A stretch of 61,833 nt of DNA, from the NCBI GenBank assembly GCA_025056895.1, contig JANWVJ010000003.1, positions 1 through 61,833 on the forward strand. The letters run 5' to 3'. A program made the position numbers and the translations under genes. The notes beneath the pieces were generated by a model. That model was not told the DNA's origin and did not search any database. It worked only from the letters and a program-made list of their open reading frames with translations. Shown here one piece after another: positions 48,627 through 56,539 of the stretch. Numbering within the stretch: the first letter of the stretch is position 1; the number at the start of each line of letters is the position of its first letter. This DNA is from Thermoflexales bacterium. Lineage in GTDB: Bacteria; Chloroflexota; Anaerolineae; J036; Brachytrichaceae.

Positions 48627-50072
48627 TCACCAGGTCGCCACGTCGTGCGGGCCGCTTTCGGCGCGTCCGGCGGCGGTGATCGGAATGAACTCGGCGTTGT
48701 CCCACAGTTCTGGGATGGTCGCTGCACCGGCATAGCTCAAGCCGGAGCGCAGTCCTCCAACCAGTTGATACACGATGTCTTTCACCGGGCCGCGCGCGGG
48801 CACCATCGCCTCTACGCCTTCCGGCACTACCTGCTCCCAATCATCGGGATCGACTTCCCGACCGCGTTCAATTTCTTGGCGGTCGATGTTAGCGGTCAAC
48901 GAGGCCATGCCGCGCACCACTTTGTAGCGCTGACCGTTACGCACCACGCTGGCGCCGGGGGCTTCATCCGTGCCGGCCAACAAGCTGCCCAACATGACCG
49001 TGCTGGCGCCGGCAGCGAGCGCTTTGGTGATATCGCCGGACGTGCGGATGCCGCCGTCGGCAATGATCGGCACACCCAACTCGCGTCCGGCCTCGGCGCA
49101 CTCCATCACAGCTTGGAGCTGCGGCACGCCAAAGCCGGTGACGATGCGCGTGATGCAAATCGAGCCGGCGCCCACACCCACTTTGACGGCATCGGCGCCG
49201 GCTTCCACCATGTCGCGCACACCTTCCGCAGTCGCCACATTACCGCCGATCACATCCACTTGTGGGAAACGTTCTTTGAGTAGGCGCACCATCTCCAAGG
49301 CGCTGTCCGAGTGACCGTGCGCAATATCCACCACCAGCGCATCGGCGCCGGCATTCACGCAGGCTACTGCGCGATCCAGATCAGAGGGCCGAACGCCGAT
49401 CGCTGCTGCGACCCGCAAACGGCCGCGTTCATCTTTGGTGGCGTGCGGCCATTGTTCCAGTTTGGCAATGTCTTGAGCGGTGATCAACCCTCGCAGGCGA
49501 CCGTGCTCGTCCAACACCGGCAATTTCTCGATGCGATGTTGATGCAAAATATCGCGCGCGGCTTCCAGAGTTGTGTCTTCGCCGGCAACGACCAGTCGCT
49601 CACGCGGGGTCATGACCTCGGTGACGGGCCGATGCGGATCGCGCTCGAACATCACGTCGCGATTGGTGATCAAGCCCAGCACCTCGTCTTGTGGGCCAGT
49701 GACGACCAGTCCGCCGATGTGATGCTCATCCATGCGTGCGCGGGCCTCGCCCACTGTAGCAGTGGCCGGCAGGTTGTACGGTCGTTCGACCATAAACCCC
49801 TCAGTGCGCTTGACACGCCGGACTTCCGCCGCCTGCCGCTCGATGGTCATGAAGCGATGGATGACGCCGATCCCGCCCAGACGGGCCATCGCGCGCGCCA
49901 TCCCCGACTCGGTGACCGTGTCCATATTGGACGAAACGATCGGAATTGCCAGCGAGATGGTGCGGCTGAACTGTGTGCGTGTGCTGACAGCATGTCGCGA
50001 ACGAATAGAGGATCGCTTGGGAACAAGCAGGACGTCGTCAAATGTCAAGGCAGCCTGTTGGCGCAGTTTCAT
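48627..50072 (-). CDS. IMP dehydrogenase/GMP reductase family protein with CBS domains and atypical flap
   Basis: A 481-residue paralogue of the guaB at 36.5 kb, same order: barrel, two CBS domains (about 90-205), barrel. The catalytic loop is [17 protein letters not shown], with cysteine kept. The flap after RGMASLTAN differs: instead of the Arg-Tyr pair of true IMP dehydrogenases it reads [20 protein letters not shown]. The Arg-Tyr pair activates water in IMP oxidation, so its loss suggests a different reaction, such as GMP reduction as reported for CBS-containing GuaB1-type proteins. That is inference. AAAGGAA lies 4 nt before the ATG. Confidence 0.88.
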   Translation of the reverse strand: MKLRQQAALTFDDVLLVPKRSSIRSRHAVSTRTQFSRTISLAIPIVSSNMDTVTESGMARAMARLGGIGVIHRFMTIERQAAEVRRVKRTEGFMVERPYNLPATATVGEARARMDEHHIGGLVVTGPQDEVLGLITNRDVMFERDPHRPVTEVMTPRERLVVAGEDTTLEAARDILHQHRIEKLPVLDEHGRLRGLITAQDIAKLEQWPHATKDERGRLRVAAAIGVRPSDLDRAVACVNAGADALVVDIAHGHSDSALEMVRLLKERFPQVDVIGGNVATAEGVRDMVEAGADAVKVGVGAGSICITRIVTGFGVPQLQAVMECAEAGRELGVPIIADGGIRTSGDITKALAAGASTVMLGSLLAGTDEAPGASVVRNGQRYKVVRGMASLTANIDRQEIERGREVDPDDWEQVVPEGVEAMVPARGPVKDIVYQLVGGLRSGLSYAGAATIPELWDNAEFIPITAAGRAESGPHDVATW

Positions 50073-50224
50073 AGGTTCCTTTCGCTCCTTGCGCGGTCAA
50101 TCCACCCGGCTCAGCCGGTGCAAGCTGATCCTAGCATAGTGAGAACTTGGCGGGGTGAGCGAAGGGACGCAGCGCAGAGCAACTAATTTGGGCTGTGCGC
50201 ATCAAAATGTGCACAGGAGTGAAC

Positions 50225-50545
50225 ATGGCCAAAGCAGAAATCTTTGCCGGCAAATGCGGCTTCACCACCGTCGTGGAAGCGATTCAAACAGACAACGAAC
50301 ACATCAACGTCACCGTCACCAGCGCGTGCAAAAGCTGCCAAAAACTCGGCGCGGCGCTGAGCGAGATGGAGGTTGATCCGTTGCGAGAGATTTCTCATCG
50401 CGGAGAAGGGTCGCTGATTTTGCAGATGGCCCAGCAGTATCTAAGCCATCCCGCTTGCCCGGTTCCCGCCGGCATCATCAAGGCCGTTGAAATCGCTGCC
50501 GGATTCGCCTTGCCGGCCGATGCCTCAATCAAGCTGAGCGCCTAA
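50225..50545 (+). CDS. Small cysteine-containing protein (DUF6951-like)
   Basis: A 106-residue soluble protein, MAKAEIFAGKCGFTTVVEAIQ onward, with a CKSC pair in TVTSACKSCQKLG and a later cysteine in SHPACPVPAGIIKAVEIAAGFALP. The phrase ACPVPAGIIKA is a conserved signature of small proteins widespread in anaerobes. The four cysteines could bind metal or an iron-sulfur cluster. AGGAG lies 5 nt before ATG 50225. Function is unknown. The gene is followed by 17-bp tandem repeats and the asparaginase-like gene. Confidence 0.75.
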   Translation: MAKAEIFAGKCGFTTVVEAIQTDNEHINVTVTSACKSCQKLGAALSEMEVDPLREISHRGEGSLILQMAQQYLSHPACPVPAGIIKAVEIAAGFALPADASIKLSA

Positions 50546-50556
50546 CAAGGCGTTCA

Positions 50557-50600
50557 AGGATCGGGCGATCCACAGGATCGGGCGATCGATAGGATCGGCA
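50557..50600 (+). repeat. Tandem 17-bp repeats
   Basis: AGGATCGGGCGATC occurs at 50557-50570 and exactly again at 50574-50587, with a partial third copy at 50591-50598. The period is 17 bp. The block lies 30-75 bp before the -10 box of the asparaginase-like gene. A repeated protein-binding site is possible. Confidence 0.6.
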
Positions 50601-50630
50601 GAGGATGATCCCAGCAATCGGGCATACCCT

Positions 50631-50636
50631 TAGAAT
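50631..50636 (+). promoter_or_regulatory. -10 box for the asparaginase-like gene, leaderless type
   Basis: TAGAAT lies 9 nt before ATG 50646. The gap AGGCGGGGT could also serve as a weak ribosome site, so leaderless status is less sure here than for purH or ubiA. Confidence 0.45.
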
Positions 50637-50645
50637 AGGCGGGGT

Positions 50646-51656
50646 ATGCATCCTCCTCTCATTCTTGTAAACGGCGAAGTAAAAGACGACATCGTGATGG
50701 CCGGCGCTGACTTGCTACGGAAAGGAGCAAGCGCTGCCGATGTGGCAGAACAGATTGCCCGCGCCGTCGAAGACGACATCGACGAACACACCGTCGGCTT
50801 CAGTGGGTTGCCGAATATCCTGGGCGAGGTTGAATTAGACGCAGCGTTCATGGAAGGGGCGACGCTACGCGCCGGCGCCGTGGCAGCCGTCAAGGGCTTT
50901 CGCCATCCGATTTTCATCGCTCGCCAGGTCATGGAGCGCCTGCCGCATGTGTTGTTGGCCGGCGAAGGGGCCGAACGGTTTGGAGACGAAATCGGCGCCG
51001 AGCGCGGAGCGCTGCTGACCGAATCGGCGCACGATATGTGGCTCAAGCGCATTAGGGAGTGTGGACTAACAATTGAAGACATCGACGCGGCGAAGCAGCG
51101 CAGGTCGCCATACAGCAATCATTCGCTAATAGAGATTGCAAATCGCGCTTTGGCGCATCGCGCCGGCAGCGACACCATGAACGTGATGGTGCGCGATGCG
51201 CACGGACACATGGTTGTGGCAGTCACCACCTCGGGCATTGCATGGAAATATCCAGGACGGGTGGGCGACTCGCCGATCATAGGCGCCGGCCTGTATGTCG
51301 ATGATCGCTATGGCGCAGCGGCGTGTATGGGGTTAGGCGAGGTCACCATCCGTCAGAGTTCTTCGGCGCGCGCCGTGCTGATGATGCAGATGGGCAAAAC
51401 CATCGACGAAGCCGGCCGGGCTGTGTTACGCGATATGCTGCCCCTCTGTCGTGACGCCGCTCGTCACTGGTCTCCACCTGACAGTGGGCCCTTCCCGCGC
51501 AGCGCCTGGGTGCGCTTGCTCCTGATGGACAAACAGGGCGCCATCGGCGGATATTGCACGCACGACGGCTCAACGTACAAAACTCAGACGGTGGACGAAC
51601 GCCGCCCGAGAACACTGACCTGCGAGTGGGTGCGCGAAGAAACGTTGGCACACTAG
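50646..51656 (+). CDS. Asparaginase/N4-glycosylasparaginase-type Ntn hydrolase
   Basis: A 336-residue protein of the threonine Ntn-hydrolase family (asparaginase 2, isoaspartyl peptidase, glycosylasparaginase). The predicted self-cleavage site is just before Thr177 in GSDTMNVMVRD; cleavage gives alpha and beta chains with Thr177 as nucleophile. The substrate loop YPGRVGDSPIIGAGLYVDD is diagnostic, and FSGLPNILGEVELDAAFMEG is the N-terminal signature. The substrate within the family is uncertain; the D-T-M sequence leans towards glycosylasparaginase. A bidirectional terminator lies between it and the amtB end. Confidence 0.88.
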   Translation: MHPPLILVNGEVKDDIVMAGADLLRKGASAADVAEQIARAVEDDIDEHTVGFSGLPNILGEVELDAAFMEGATLRAGAVAAVKGFRHPIFIARQVMERLPHVLLAGEGAERFGDEIGAERGALLTESAHDMWLKRIRECGLTIEDIDAAKQRRSPYSNHSLIEIANRALAHRAGSDTMNVMVRDAHGHMVVAVTTSGIAWKYPGRVGDSPIIGAGLYVDDRYGAAACMGLGEVTIRQSSSARAVLMMQMGKTIDEAGRAVLRDMLPLCRDAARHWSPPDSGPFPRSAWVRLLLMDKQGAIGGYCTHDGSTYKTQTVDERRPRTLTCEWVREETLAH

Positions 51657-51671
51657 CAGACATCACATCCC

Positions 51672-51715
51672 CAAACAAACAGGCGGGTGATCTCAATCAC
51701 CCGCCTGTTGTTGAG
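51672..51715. terminator. Bidirectional terminator
   Basis: A perfect 14-bp inverted repeat, AACAGGCGGGTGAT (51678-51691) with ATCACCCGCCTGTT (51696-51709), 4-nt loop. T-rich flanks occur on both strands (TTGTTG on plus, TTGTTTGGGG on minus). It serves the convergent ends of the asparaginase-like gene and amtB. Confidence 0.88.
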
Positions 51716-51741
51716 TGTGACGTAGTGCGCCCACTCGGCCG

Positions 51742-53229
51742 TCATTTGGCAGGCATCGTTCCGGTTGCCGGCTTGGTCTGCCCGCCCTTCGGCTGCGAGC
51801 GAATAATCAGGCCAGGGACGACGTCGCCGGGGTAAGCTGTGCTGCCATGCTCCAGCAAGTCCAGGCCGATCATCTCTTCATGCGTGCTGACGCGCAGGCC
51901 GATGGTGCTCTTGATGGCGAAGAAGAGGATGAACGACGTGCCGGCGGTCCAAGCGCCGCACGCCAGAACACCGATGAGTTGGATGATGAGCTGGCCGAAG
52001 CCGCCTCCGGCAAACACGCCGGTGACGCCATTCACTGAGCCGAACAGACCGATCGCCAGGGTGCCCCATACACCGTTCATCAGGTGGACGGGGATGGCGC
52101 CAACCGGATCGTCGATTTGGAGCTTTTCGAGGAACAGGTTGCCGAACACCACGATCGGCCCTGCCACCGCGCCGATGATCACCGCGTCAAGCGGGGTGAC
52201 ATAGGCGCACGGGGCAGTGATGGCAACCAAGCCGGCCAGCACGCCGTTCATGGCAGCTGCCACGTCCGGCTTGCCGCCGCGCAGCCAGGCCGTGATCAGC
52301 GCGGTCAATGCTCCTGCAGCCGCCGCAATGTTGGTGTTTGCAGCCACCAACGCTACCGCATCGGCGTTGCCGCCGGCGATCGCCAATTGGCTGCCGGGGT
52401 TAAAACCAAACCAACCCAACCACAGAATGAAGATGCCCAGAACAAACAGCGACACCGAGTGGCCGGGAATGAAGTTGGCGCGGCCGTCTTTGCCAAACCG
52501 ACCGATGCGCGGCCCGAGCAACACTGCGCCCATCAGAGCCGCCCAGCCGCCCACACTGTGCACAACGGTCGAGCCGGCGAAGTCGCGGAAGCCGCCGCCG
52601 GGCACCAAACCGGTGCTGTCCCCCAACGTCCACAGCCAGCCGCTGCCCCACACCCAGTGACCAAAGATGGGATAGATGAGTAGGGAAATGATCAAGCTGT
52701 AAACCAGGTAGGCCGAGAACTTGGTGCGTTCGGCCATCGCGCCGGAGACGATTGTGGCCGCTGTACCGGCAAACACCAGTTGGAACAACCAGAAGGCCAG
52801 AATCGGCATGTCAAGAAAGTCGCCTGCGTCGGCGCCGATGAAGAAGTAGCTCGTCCCAAACAAGCCGCCGTTCGACTGTCCGAACATCAGGCCAAACCCG
52901 ATGGCCCAGTAGCCCAGCGTGGCCATGACGAAGTCCATCAGGTTCTTCATCAGAATGTTGGTAGTGTTCTTGGCGCGGGTCAGACCGGACTCCACAAACG
53001 CAAACCCGGCCTGCATGAAGAACACCAAAAAGGCAGTAATCAGCACCCAGGCCGTGTTTACGCCACGTATGGCCTCGGCTGCCGGATCAGGCTCCTGAGC
53101 GCCGACCAGATGAGCGGTGGCCAGGACGACCGCCAAGCCGGCCGTTGCGCCGACAGCGCGCAAAGCGGCGCGTTTGCCTCGCGCCAGGAACGCCGATTTG
53201 AACGTTGACAATTTCATGCTGGCGAACAT
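51742..53229 (-). CDS. amtB: Ammonium transporter AmtB
   Basis: A 495-residue Amt/MEP channel with an N-terminal signal peptide (to about residue 45, ending LVGAQ) and eleven membrane helices. The twin pore histidines are seen in VVHSVGGWAALMGA and VHLMNGVWGTLAIG. FMQAGFAFVESGLTRAKN is the family opening. The tail is proline and lysine-rich. It moves ammonia/ammonium and is regulated by PII, encoded directly upstream on the same strand. GGAGG lies 9 nt before the ATG. The 230-bp gap to glnK holds no gene. Confidence 0.95.
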   Translation of the reverse strand: MFASMKLSTFKSAFLARGKRAALRAVGATAGLAVVLATAHLVGAQEPDPAAEAIRGVNTAWVLITAFLVFFMQAGFAFVESGLTRAKNTTNILMKNLMDFVMATLGYWAIGFGLMFGQSNGGLFGTSYFFIGADAGDFLDMPILAFWLFQLVFAGTAATIVSGAMAERTKFSAYLVYSLIISLLIYPIFGHWVWGSGWLWTLGDSTGLVPGGGFRDFAGSTVVHSVGGWAALMGAVLLGPRIGRFGKDGRANFIPGHSVSLFVLGIFILWLGWFGFNPGSQLAIAGGNADAVALVAANTNIAAAAGALTALITAWLRGGKPDVAAAMNGVLAGLVAITAPCAYVTPLDAVIIGAVAGPIVVFGNLFLEKLQIDDPVGAIPVHLMNGVWGTLAIGLFGSVNGVTGVFAGGGFGQLIIQLIGVLACGAWTAGTSFILFFAIKSTIGLRVSTHEEMIGLDLLEHGSTAYPGDVVPGLIIRSQPKGGQTKPATGTMPAK

Positions 53230-53459
53230 CTGTTACATCCTCCACAACAATTTAAGGTCTCGATATGGATTCAGCTAGACAGCGCCCAGATGCTCACCTC
53301 GTGGTCGCCGGTGCCACTGTCAATCAAACGTCTGCTTTCGGTTGCCGATTCCTCGCTGACATCCTGTTCTAAGGCGATTGATCGCGCGAACGGACGGCGC
53401 ATCGTGGCGTCTAGGCAGCGCAGAAACGTGTTTCAGCAACCATGTCGCTACTGCTTACC

Positions 53460-53852
53460 TCACTTAGCGGCTACGGCAGCTTTCTTACGCGCATCGATGT
53501 CATCAGGGTAGGAAAGTGCGTCGCGGCCGCGCTCGCCGGTGCGAATGCGAATGACATCCTCCACCGGGTAGATGAAGATGATGCCATCGCCTTCCTCGCC
53601 GGTGCGAGCAGCCTGGATGATGGTCTCAACTGTCTTTTCCACGTTGTGGTCGCTCAAAACAATGTTGAGCTGAATCTTGGGAATCATGTCCATACGATAC
53701 GATGAGCCACGCCAGGCCAGCTCGATGCCGCCTTGCCGGCCATGCCCACGCACCTCGTGAACGTTCATCCCAACAATGCCGATGGCATGGAGCGCCTCTT
53801 TGACCGCCTCCAGCGCGTCTTCACGAATAAACGCCTCGATTTTCTTGGTCAT
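53460..53852 (-). CDS. glnK: Nitrogen regulatory protein PII (GlnB/GlnK)
   Basis: A 130-residue PII signal protein. The T-loop has RGSSYRMDMIPK with the modifiable tyrosine at the usual place, the B-loop is ARTGEEGDGIIFIYPVEDVIRIRTGERG, and EVRGHGRQGG precedes the T-loop. It senses ATP, ADP and 2-oxoglutarate and blocks AmtB. The glnK name rests on pairing with amtB. A 15-residue tail after the core (about 112-130, Lys/Ala-rich) exceeds the typical 112 residues. GAGGTG lies 4 nt upstream of the ATG. Confidence 0.93.
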   Translation of the reverse strand: MTKKIEAFIREDALEAVKEALHAIGIVGMNVHEVRGHGRQGGIELAWRGSSYRMDMIPKIQLNIVLSDHNVEKTVETIIQAARTGEEGDGIIFIYPVEDVIRIRTGERGRDALSYPDDIDARKKAAVAAK

Positions 53853-54000
53853 GTGACACCTCGTCTGAATGAAGCTGTTGTCGAACCTGAATCAACGTGC
53901 AAACGCGATGTTGCACAAGCAAAGCCGATCTTCGATTTCGATCACCTCCGAATTTGCCTGCCGGCTAATGCCAGCGCAATCAGACGCACGGCTGGAAAAC

Positions 54001-54035
54001 GCACGAGGCCCTCGAACCTGCGGTTCGAGGGCCTC
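54001..54035 (-). terminator. Strong hairpin upstream of glnK
   Basis: A perfect 14-bp inverted repeat, GAGGCCCTCGAACC (54005-54018) with GGTTCGAGGGCCTC (54022-54035), 3-nt loop. On the minus strand it is followed by GTGCGTTTTCC, a weak T-run. It could end a minus-strand transcript arriving from the 54.4 kb gene and so insulate glnK. It is 150 bp ahead of the glnK start. Confidence 0.6.
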
Positions 54036-54075
54036 TAGACCCGTAGATAAACGTCTGTCGCTCGACAACTTCGTG

Positions 54076-54104
54076 GCTCACGTGTGAGCAGCTCACGTGT
54101 GAGC
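54076..54104. repeat. Two tandem palindromic sites, possible operator
   Basis: GCTCACGTGTGAGC occurs twice (54076-54089 and 54091-54104), one base apart. Each copy is a 6-bp inverted repeat with a 2-bp centre, and adjacent copies can also pair with each other. No T-run follows on either strand, so termination is unlikely. The block is 110 bp before the tRNA-Ser promoter and 224 bp before glnK on the other side. The 380-bp gap (53853-54232) contains only this block and the hairpin at 54001-54035. Confidence 0.6.
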
Positions 54105-54214
54105 AAAAATGTCGGGCGATTGCTCAGCTCTTTTCTTTGCCGGCGGAATGCGGCGTATTGTATGGAGGATCGGCTGTTTGTCAAGGCGCACACAACCCAG
54201 CGCGGCGCGTGCGC

Positions 54215-54220
54215 TATAAT
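54215..54220 (+). promoter_or_regulatory. -10 box for tRNA-Ser
   Basis: A consensus TATAAT lies 12 nt before the first tRNA base. No matching -35 at 16-18 bp was identified. Confidence 0.55.
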
Positions 54221-54232
54221 TCAGGCTCCCGT

Positions 54233-54320
54233 GGAGAGGTCGCATAGCCTGGTCTAGTGCGCACGCCTGGAGAGCGTGTATGGGTAAAAACCATCGCGGG
54301 TTCAAATCCCGCCCTCTCCG
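54233..54320 (+). tRNA. tRNA-Ser (anticodon GGA)
   Basis: An 88-nt gene. The acceptor GGAGAGG pairs with CCTCTCC and is followed by discriminator G, as serine tRNAs have. The anticodon stem CACGC/GCGTG encloses the loop CTGGAGA, anticodon GGA (reads UCC and UCU). A long variable arm built on ATGGGT and ACCATC is typical of serine. The T-arm loop GTTCAAATC is normal. CCA is not encoded. Confidence 0.96.
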
Positions 54321-54422
54321 CTGATCCAGCAAAATGTGCTGTGGCCAAGTTGTTTGTCTGGCGTGAACCGCCGGCTTGTCTATTTGTCTCCGGCAGGAAC
54401 ACCGCCACACAGATAGCTTCAC

Positions 54423-55178
54423 TCAAAGGGCGCGTGCTGCCCGCACGTGCGCCAAGGTGCGCGGTGAGTCGCCGATGACGCCGGCCACACCGCAGTCCAT
54501 CATGCGCCGGATGTCGTCCGGCTCGTTGACCGTCCACACATTCACTCGCAGAAAACGGCGGCGCAGGGCCTCGACCAGTTGTGGCGTGACCGTGGAAAAG
54601 TGGGGATGGCGAAACTCGTGGGCCACAATCGCCCCCAGCCATACGCGGCGCAAATACAGAGGCATATCGGGGGCGTACAAGATTGCGCGCGGCACGTCGG
54701 GCGCCAGGCGGGACAGGCGATGGACAGTTAGCGGATTGAACGATGAGAAGAGCACGCGGTGGGCAATGTTGTGGCGGCGCACCACGTCAACCACGGCTGC
54801 TTCCAACCCATCGTGGGGCGTGTGATAGTTGGTCACCTCGACGTTAAACAGAAACGTCGGATGGTCGCGCCCGCCCAGCTCCTCGAACACTTCATCCAAC
54901 AGCGGCACGCGCTCGCCGTTGCCGGCGTTCAAGCGACGCAGTTCGTCCAGAGACAGATCGTGCACGGCGCCGCGTCCGTTCGTCGTGCGATCCACGCTCA
55001 CGTCATGCATCACCACCACTTCGCCGGTGGCGCAGCGCTTTACATCGAACTCGATGCCATCAGCGCCCTGCTCACGGGCCAAGCGAAAGGCAGCCAGGGT
55101 GTTCTCCGGCGCGTGCGCACTGGCTCCACGATGGCCGATCACCCACACCGTCGAGTTCGGCTCTAGCCACAGACTCAT
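54423..55178 (-). CDS. Glycerophosphodiester phosphodiesterase
   Basis: A 251-residue GDPD-family TIM barrel. The N-terminal catalytic segment is VIGHRGASAHAPENTLAAFRLAREQGADGIEFDVKR, and VMHDVSVDRTTNGRGAVHDLSL gives the second histidine and metal-site acidic residues. It ends with VNEPDDIRRMMDCGVAGVIGDSP. No signal peptide, so it is probably cytoplasmic. It splits glycerophosphodiesters into glycerol 3-phosphate and an alcohol. It is divergent from the flavin reductase gene, and TATACT lies 8 nt before its ATG. Confidence 0.93.
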   Translation of the reverse strand: MSLWLEPNSTVWVIGHRGASAHAPENTLAAFRLAREQGADGIEFDVKRCATGEVVVMHDVSVDRTTNGRGAVHDLSLDELRRLNAGNGERVPLLDEVFEELGGRDHPTFLFNVEVTNYHTPHDGLEAAVVDVVRRHNIAHRVLFSSFNPLTVHRLSRLAPDVPRAILYAPDMPLYLRRVWLGAIVAHEFRHPHFSTVTPQLVEALRRRFLRVNVWTVNEPDDIRRMMDCGVAGVIGDSPRTLAHVRAARAL

Positions 55179-55186
55179 ACGCGGCC

Positions 55187-55192
55187 AGTATA
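55187..55192 (-). promoter_or_regulatory. -10 box for the GDPD gene, leaderless type
   Basis: Reading the minus strand, TATACT ends 8 nt before ATG 55178, with no Shine-Dalgarno in between. It is in the 76-bp divergent gap to the flavin reductase gene. Confidence 0.55.
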
Positions 55193-55254
55193 ACCGCGCC
55201 GGCTTGCGCTATCATCAGGCGACTTGGCAACTGAACTGAAGGACTGAGCGCAAC

Positions 55255-55743
55255 ATGGTGACAGCAGACGATTTCAAGGCGGTGATGCGCAACTGGGCCA
55301 GCACGGTGACCATCATCACCACCCGCACGCCGGACAGGATGCACGGTTTGACTGCGACGGCATTCTCTTCCTTGACCGTTGATCCCCCAGAAGTGTTTGT
55401 GTCGATCAGCCGAAAAGCGTTCACCCATGCGCTGATCGAGCAAAGCGGCATTTTCTGCGTCAACTTTCTCACGCCGGAGATGCAGCACATCTCGGATCGC
55501 TTTGCCGGCCGTTTCCCCAACGAGGAGCGCTTTGCCGGCGTAGGTTATCACAGCGCGGCAACCGGTGCACCGGTGCTGGACGATGCGCTGGCTTTTCTTG
55601 ATTGCCGCGTCGAGAAGGCGCTGGACACAGGCGACCACACCATCTTTATCGGGCGCGTGTTGGCCGCCGGCGTGCAAAAGCCCGGCCAGTTACCGTTGCT
55701 GTATTTCCAAGGCCGCTACCGACACCTGGGCGATTGCTCTTGA
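55255..55743 (+). CDS. Flavin reductase-like FMN-binding protein
   Basis: A 162-residue split-barrel protein of the flavin reductase domain family. It opens FKAVMRNWASTVTIITTR, then HGLTATAFSSLTVDPPEVFVSIS, IEQSGIFCVNFLTPE and GRFPNEERFAGVGYH, and ends LLYFQGRYRHLGD, all usual. It reduces free FMN or FAD with NAD(P)H, or uses FMN as cofactor; the partner is unknown. trpA starts 7 bp after its stop. Confidence 0.88.
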   Translation: MVTADDFKAVMRNWASTVTIITTRTPDRMHGLTATAFSSLTVDPPEVFVSISRKAFTHALIEQSGIFCVNFLTPEMQHISDRFAGRFPNEERFAGVGYHSAATGAPVLDDALAFLDCRVEKALDTGDHTIFIGRVLAAGVQKPGQLPLLYFQGRYRHLGDCS

Positions 55744-55750
55744 GGTAGAC

Positions 55751-56539
55751 ATGGGACTGTCAGCCATTCAAGCCGCATTCGCGCGTGCACGCGCTGAAAA
55801 CCGGCCGGCGCTGATGCCGTTCTGGACGCTCGGTTATCCCGACGGCGAAACCTCGTTGCGCGTAATCGAAGCCATCGCACGCGCCGGGGCAGATATGATC
55901 GAGCTGGGCGTGCCGTTCAGCGATCCGTTGGCCGATGGACCGGTGATTCAGCACGCTTCGCAAACGGCGCTGGAACATGGGATCACCGTCCGTCAGTGCA
56001 TCGAACTGGCGCGCGCGTTGCGCCGGCGGGGGGTGAGCATTCCTCTGTTCGCCATGGGCTATCTGAATCCATTGCTGGCTTTTGGAGAGGAAGCCTACGT
56101 AGAAGCCTGGCGCGAGGCCGGCGCGGACGGGTTTATCGTGCCCGACCTGCCGCCGGAAGAGAGTGATACGCTGGGCCGGGCTTGTGCTGCGCGTGACTTG
56201 GCGCTGGTTCAGTTCACCGCGCCGACGAGCACTGAGGCGCGCATCGCGCTGGCCGCTGCGCGCGCCACCGGCTTCATCTACGTGGTATCGGTGACGGGCG
56301 TGACCGGCGCGCGCGACCGGTTGGCCGCCGGCTTGCGCGAGTACGTCGAGCGGGTGAAGGCCAACGCGCAAGGTAAGCCGGTCGTCGTGGGGTTTGGCGT
56401 CAGCAAGCCGGAGCATGTGCGTGAAATCGGCCAGTTTGCCGATGGCGTGATCAGCGCCAGCGCCTTAATCCGCGCCGCCGGCGAAGCGCCCGACCCAGCT
56501 CAGGCGGCCTATGAATTCGTGAAGGCACTGCGCGGCTGA
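55751..56539 (+). CDS. trpA: Tryptophan synthase alpha chain
   Basis: A 262-residue TIM barrel splitting indole-3-glycerol phosphate. The catalytic glutamate and aspartate are in MIELGVPFSDPLADGPVIQ; FIYVVSVTGVTGAR and GFGVSKPEHVRE are the phosphate-binding parts. GAGGTAGAC leads the ATG. trpB and other trp genes are not nearby, and its partner gene here is a flavin reductase, so a normal trp operon is absent. Its last 31 bp overlap the end of hom, convergently. Confidence 0.95.
   Translation: MGLSAIQAAFARARAENRPALMPFWTLGYPDGETSLRVIEAIARAGADMIELGVPFSDPLADGPVIQHASQTALEHGITVRQCIELARALRRRGVSIPLFAMGYLNPLLAFGEEAYVEAWREAGADGFIVPDLPPEESDTLGRACAARDLALVQFTAPTSTEARIALAAARATGFIYVVSVTGVTGARDRLAAGLREYVERVKANAQGKPVVVGFGVSKPEHVREIGQFADGVISASALIRAAGEAPDPAQAAYEFVKALRG

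Noticed and set aside
54214-54642. An open frame across tRNA-Ser containing AGFEPAMVF and RPGYATSP-type text
   Set aside because: That text is the well-known false protein read off the complement of a tRNA gene.
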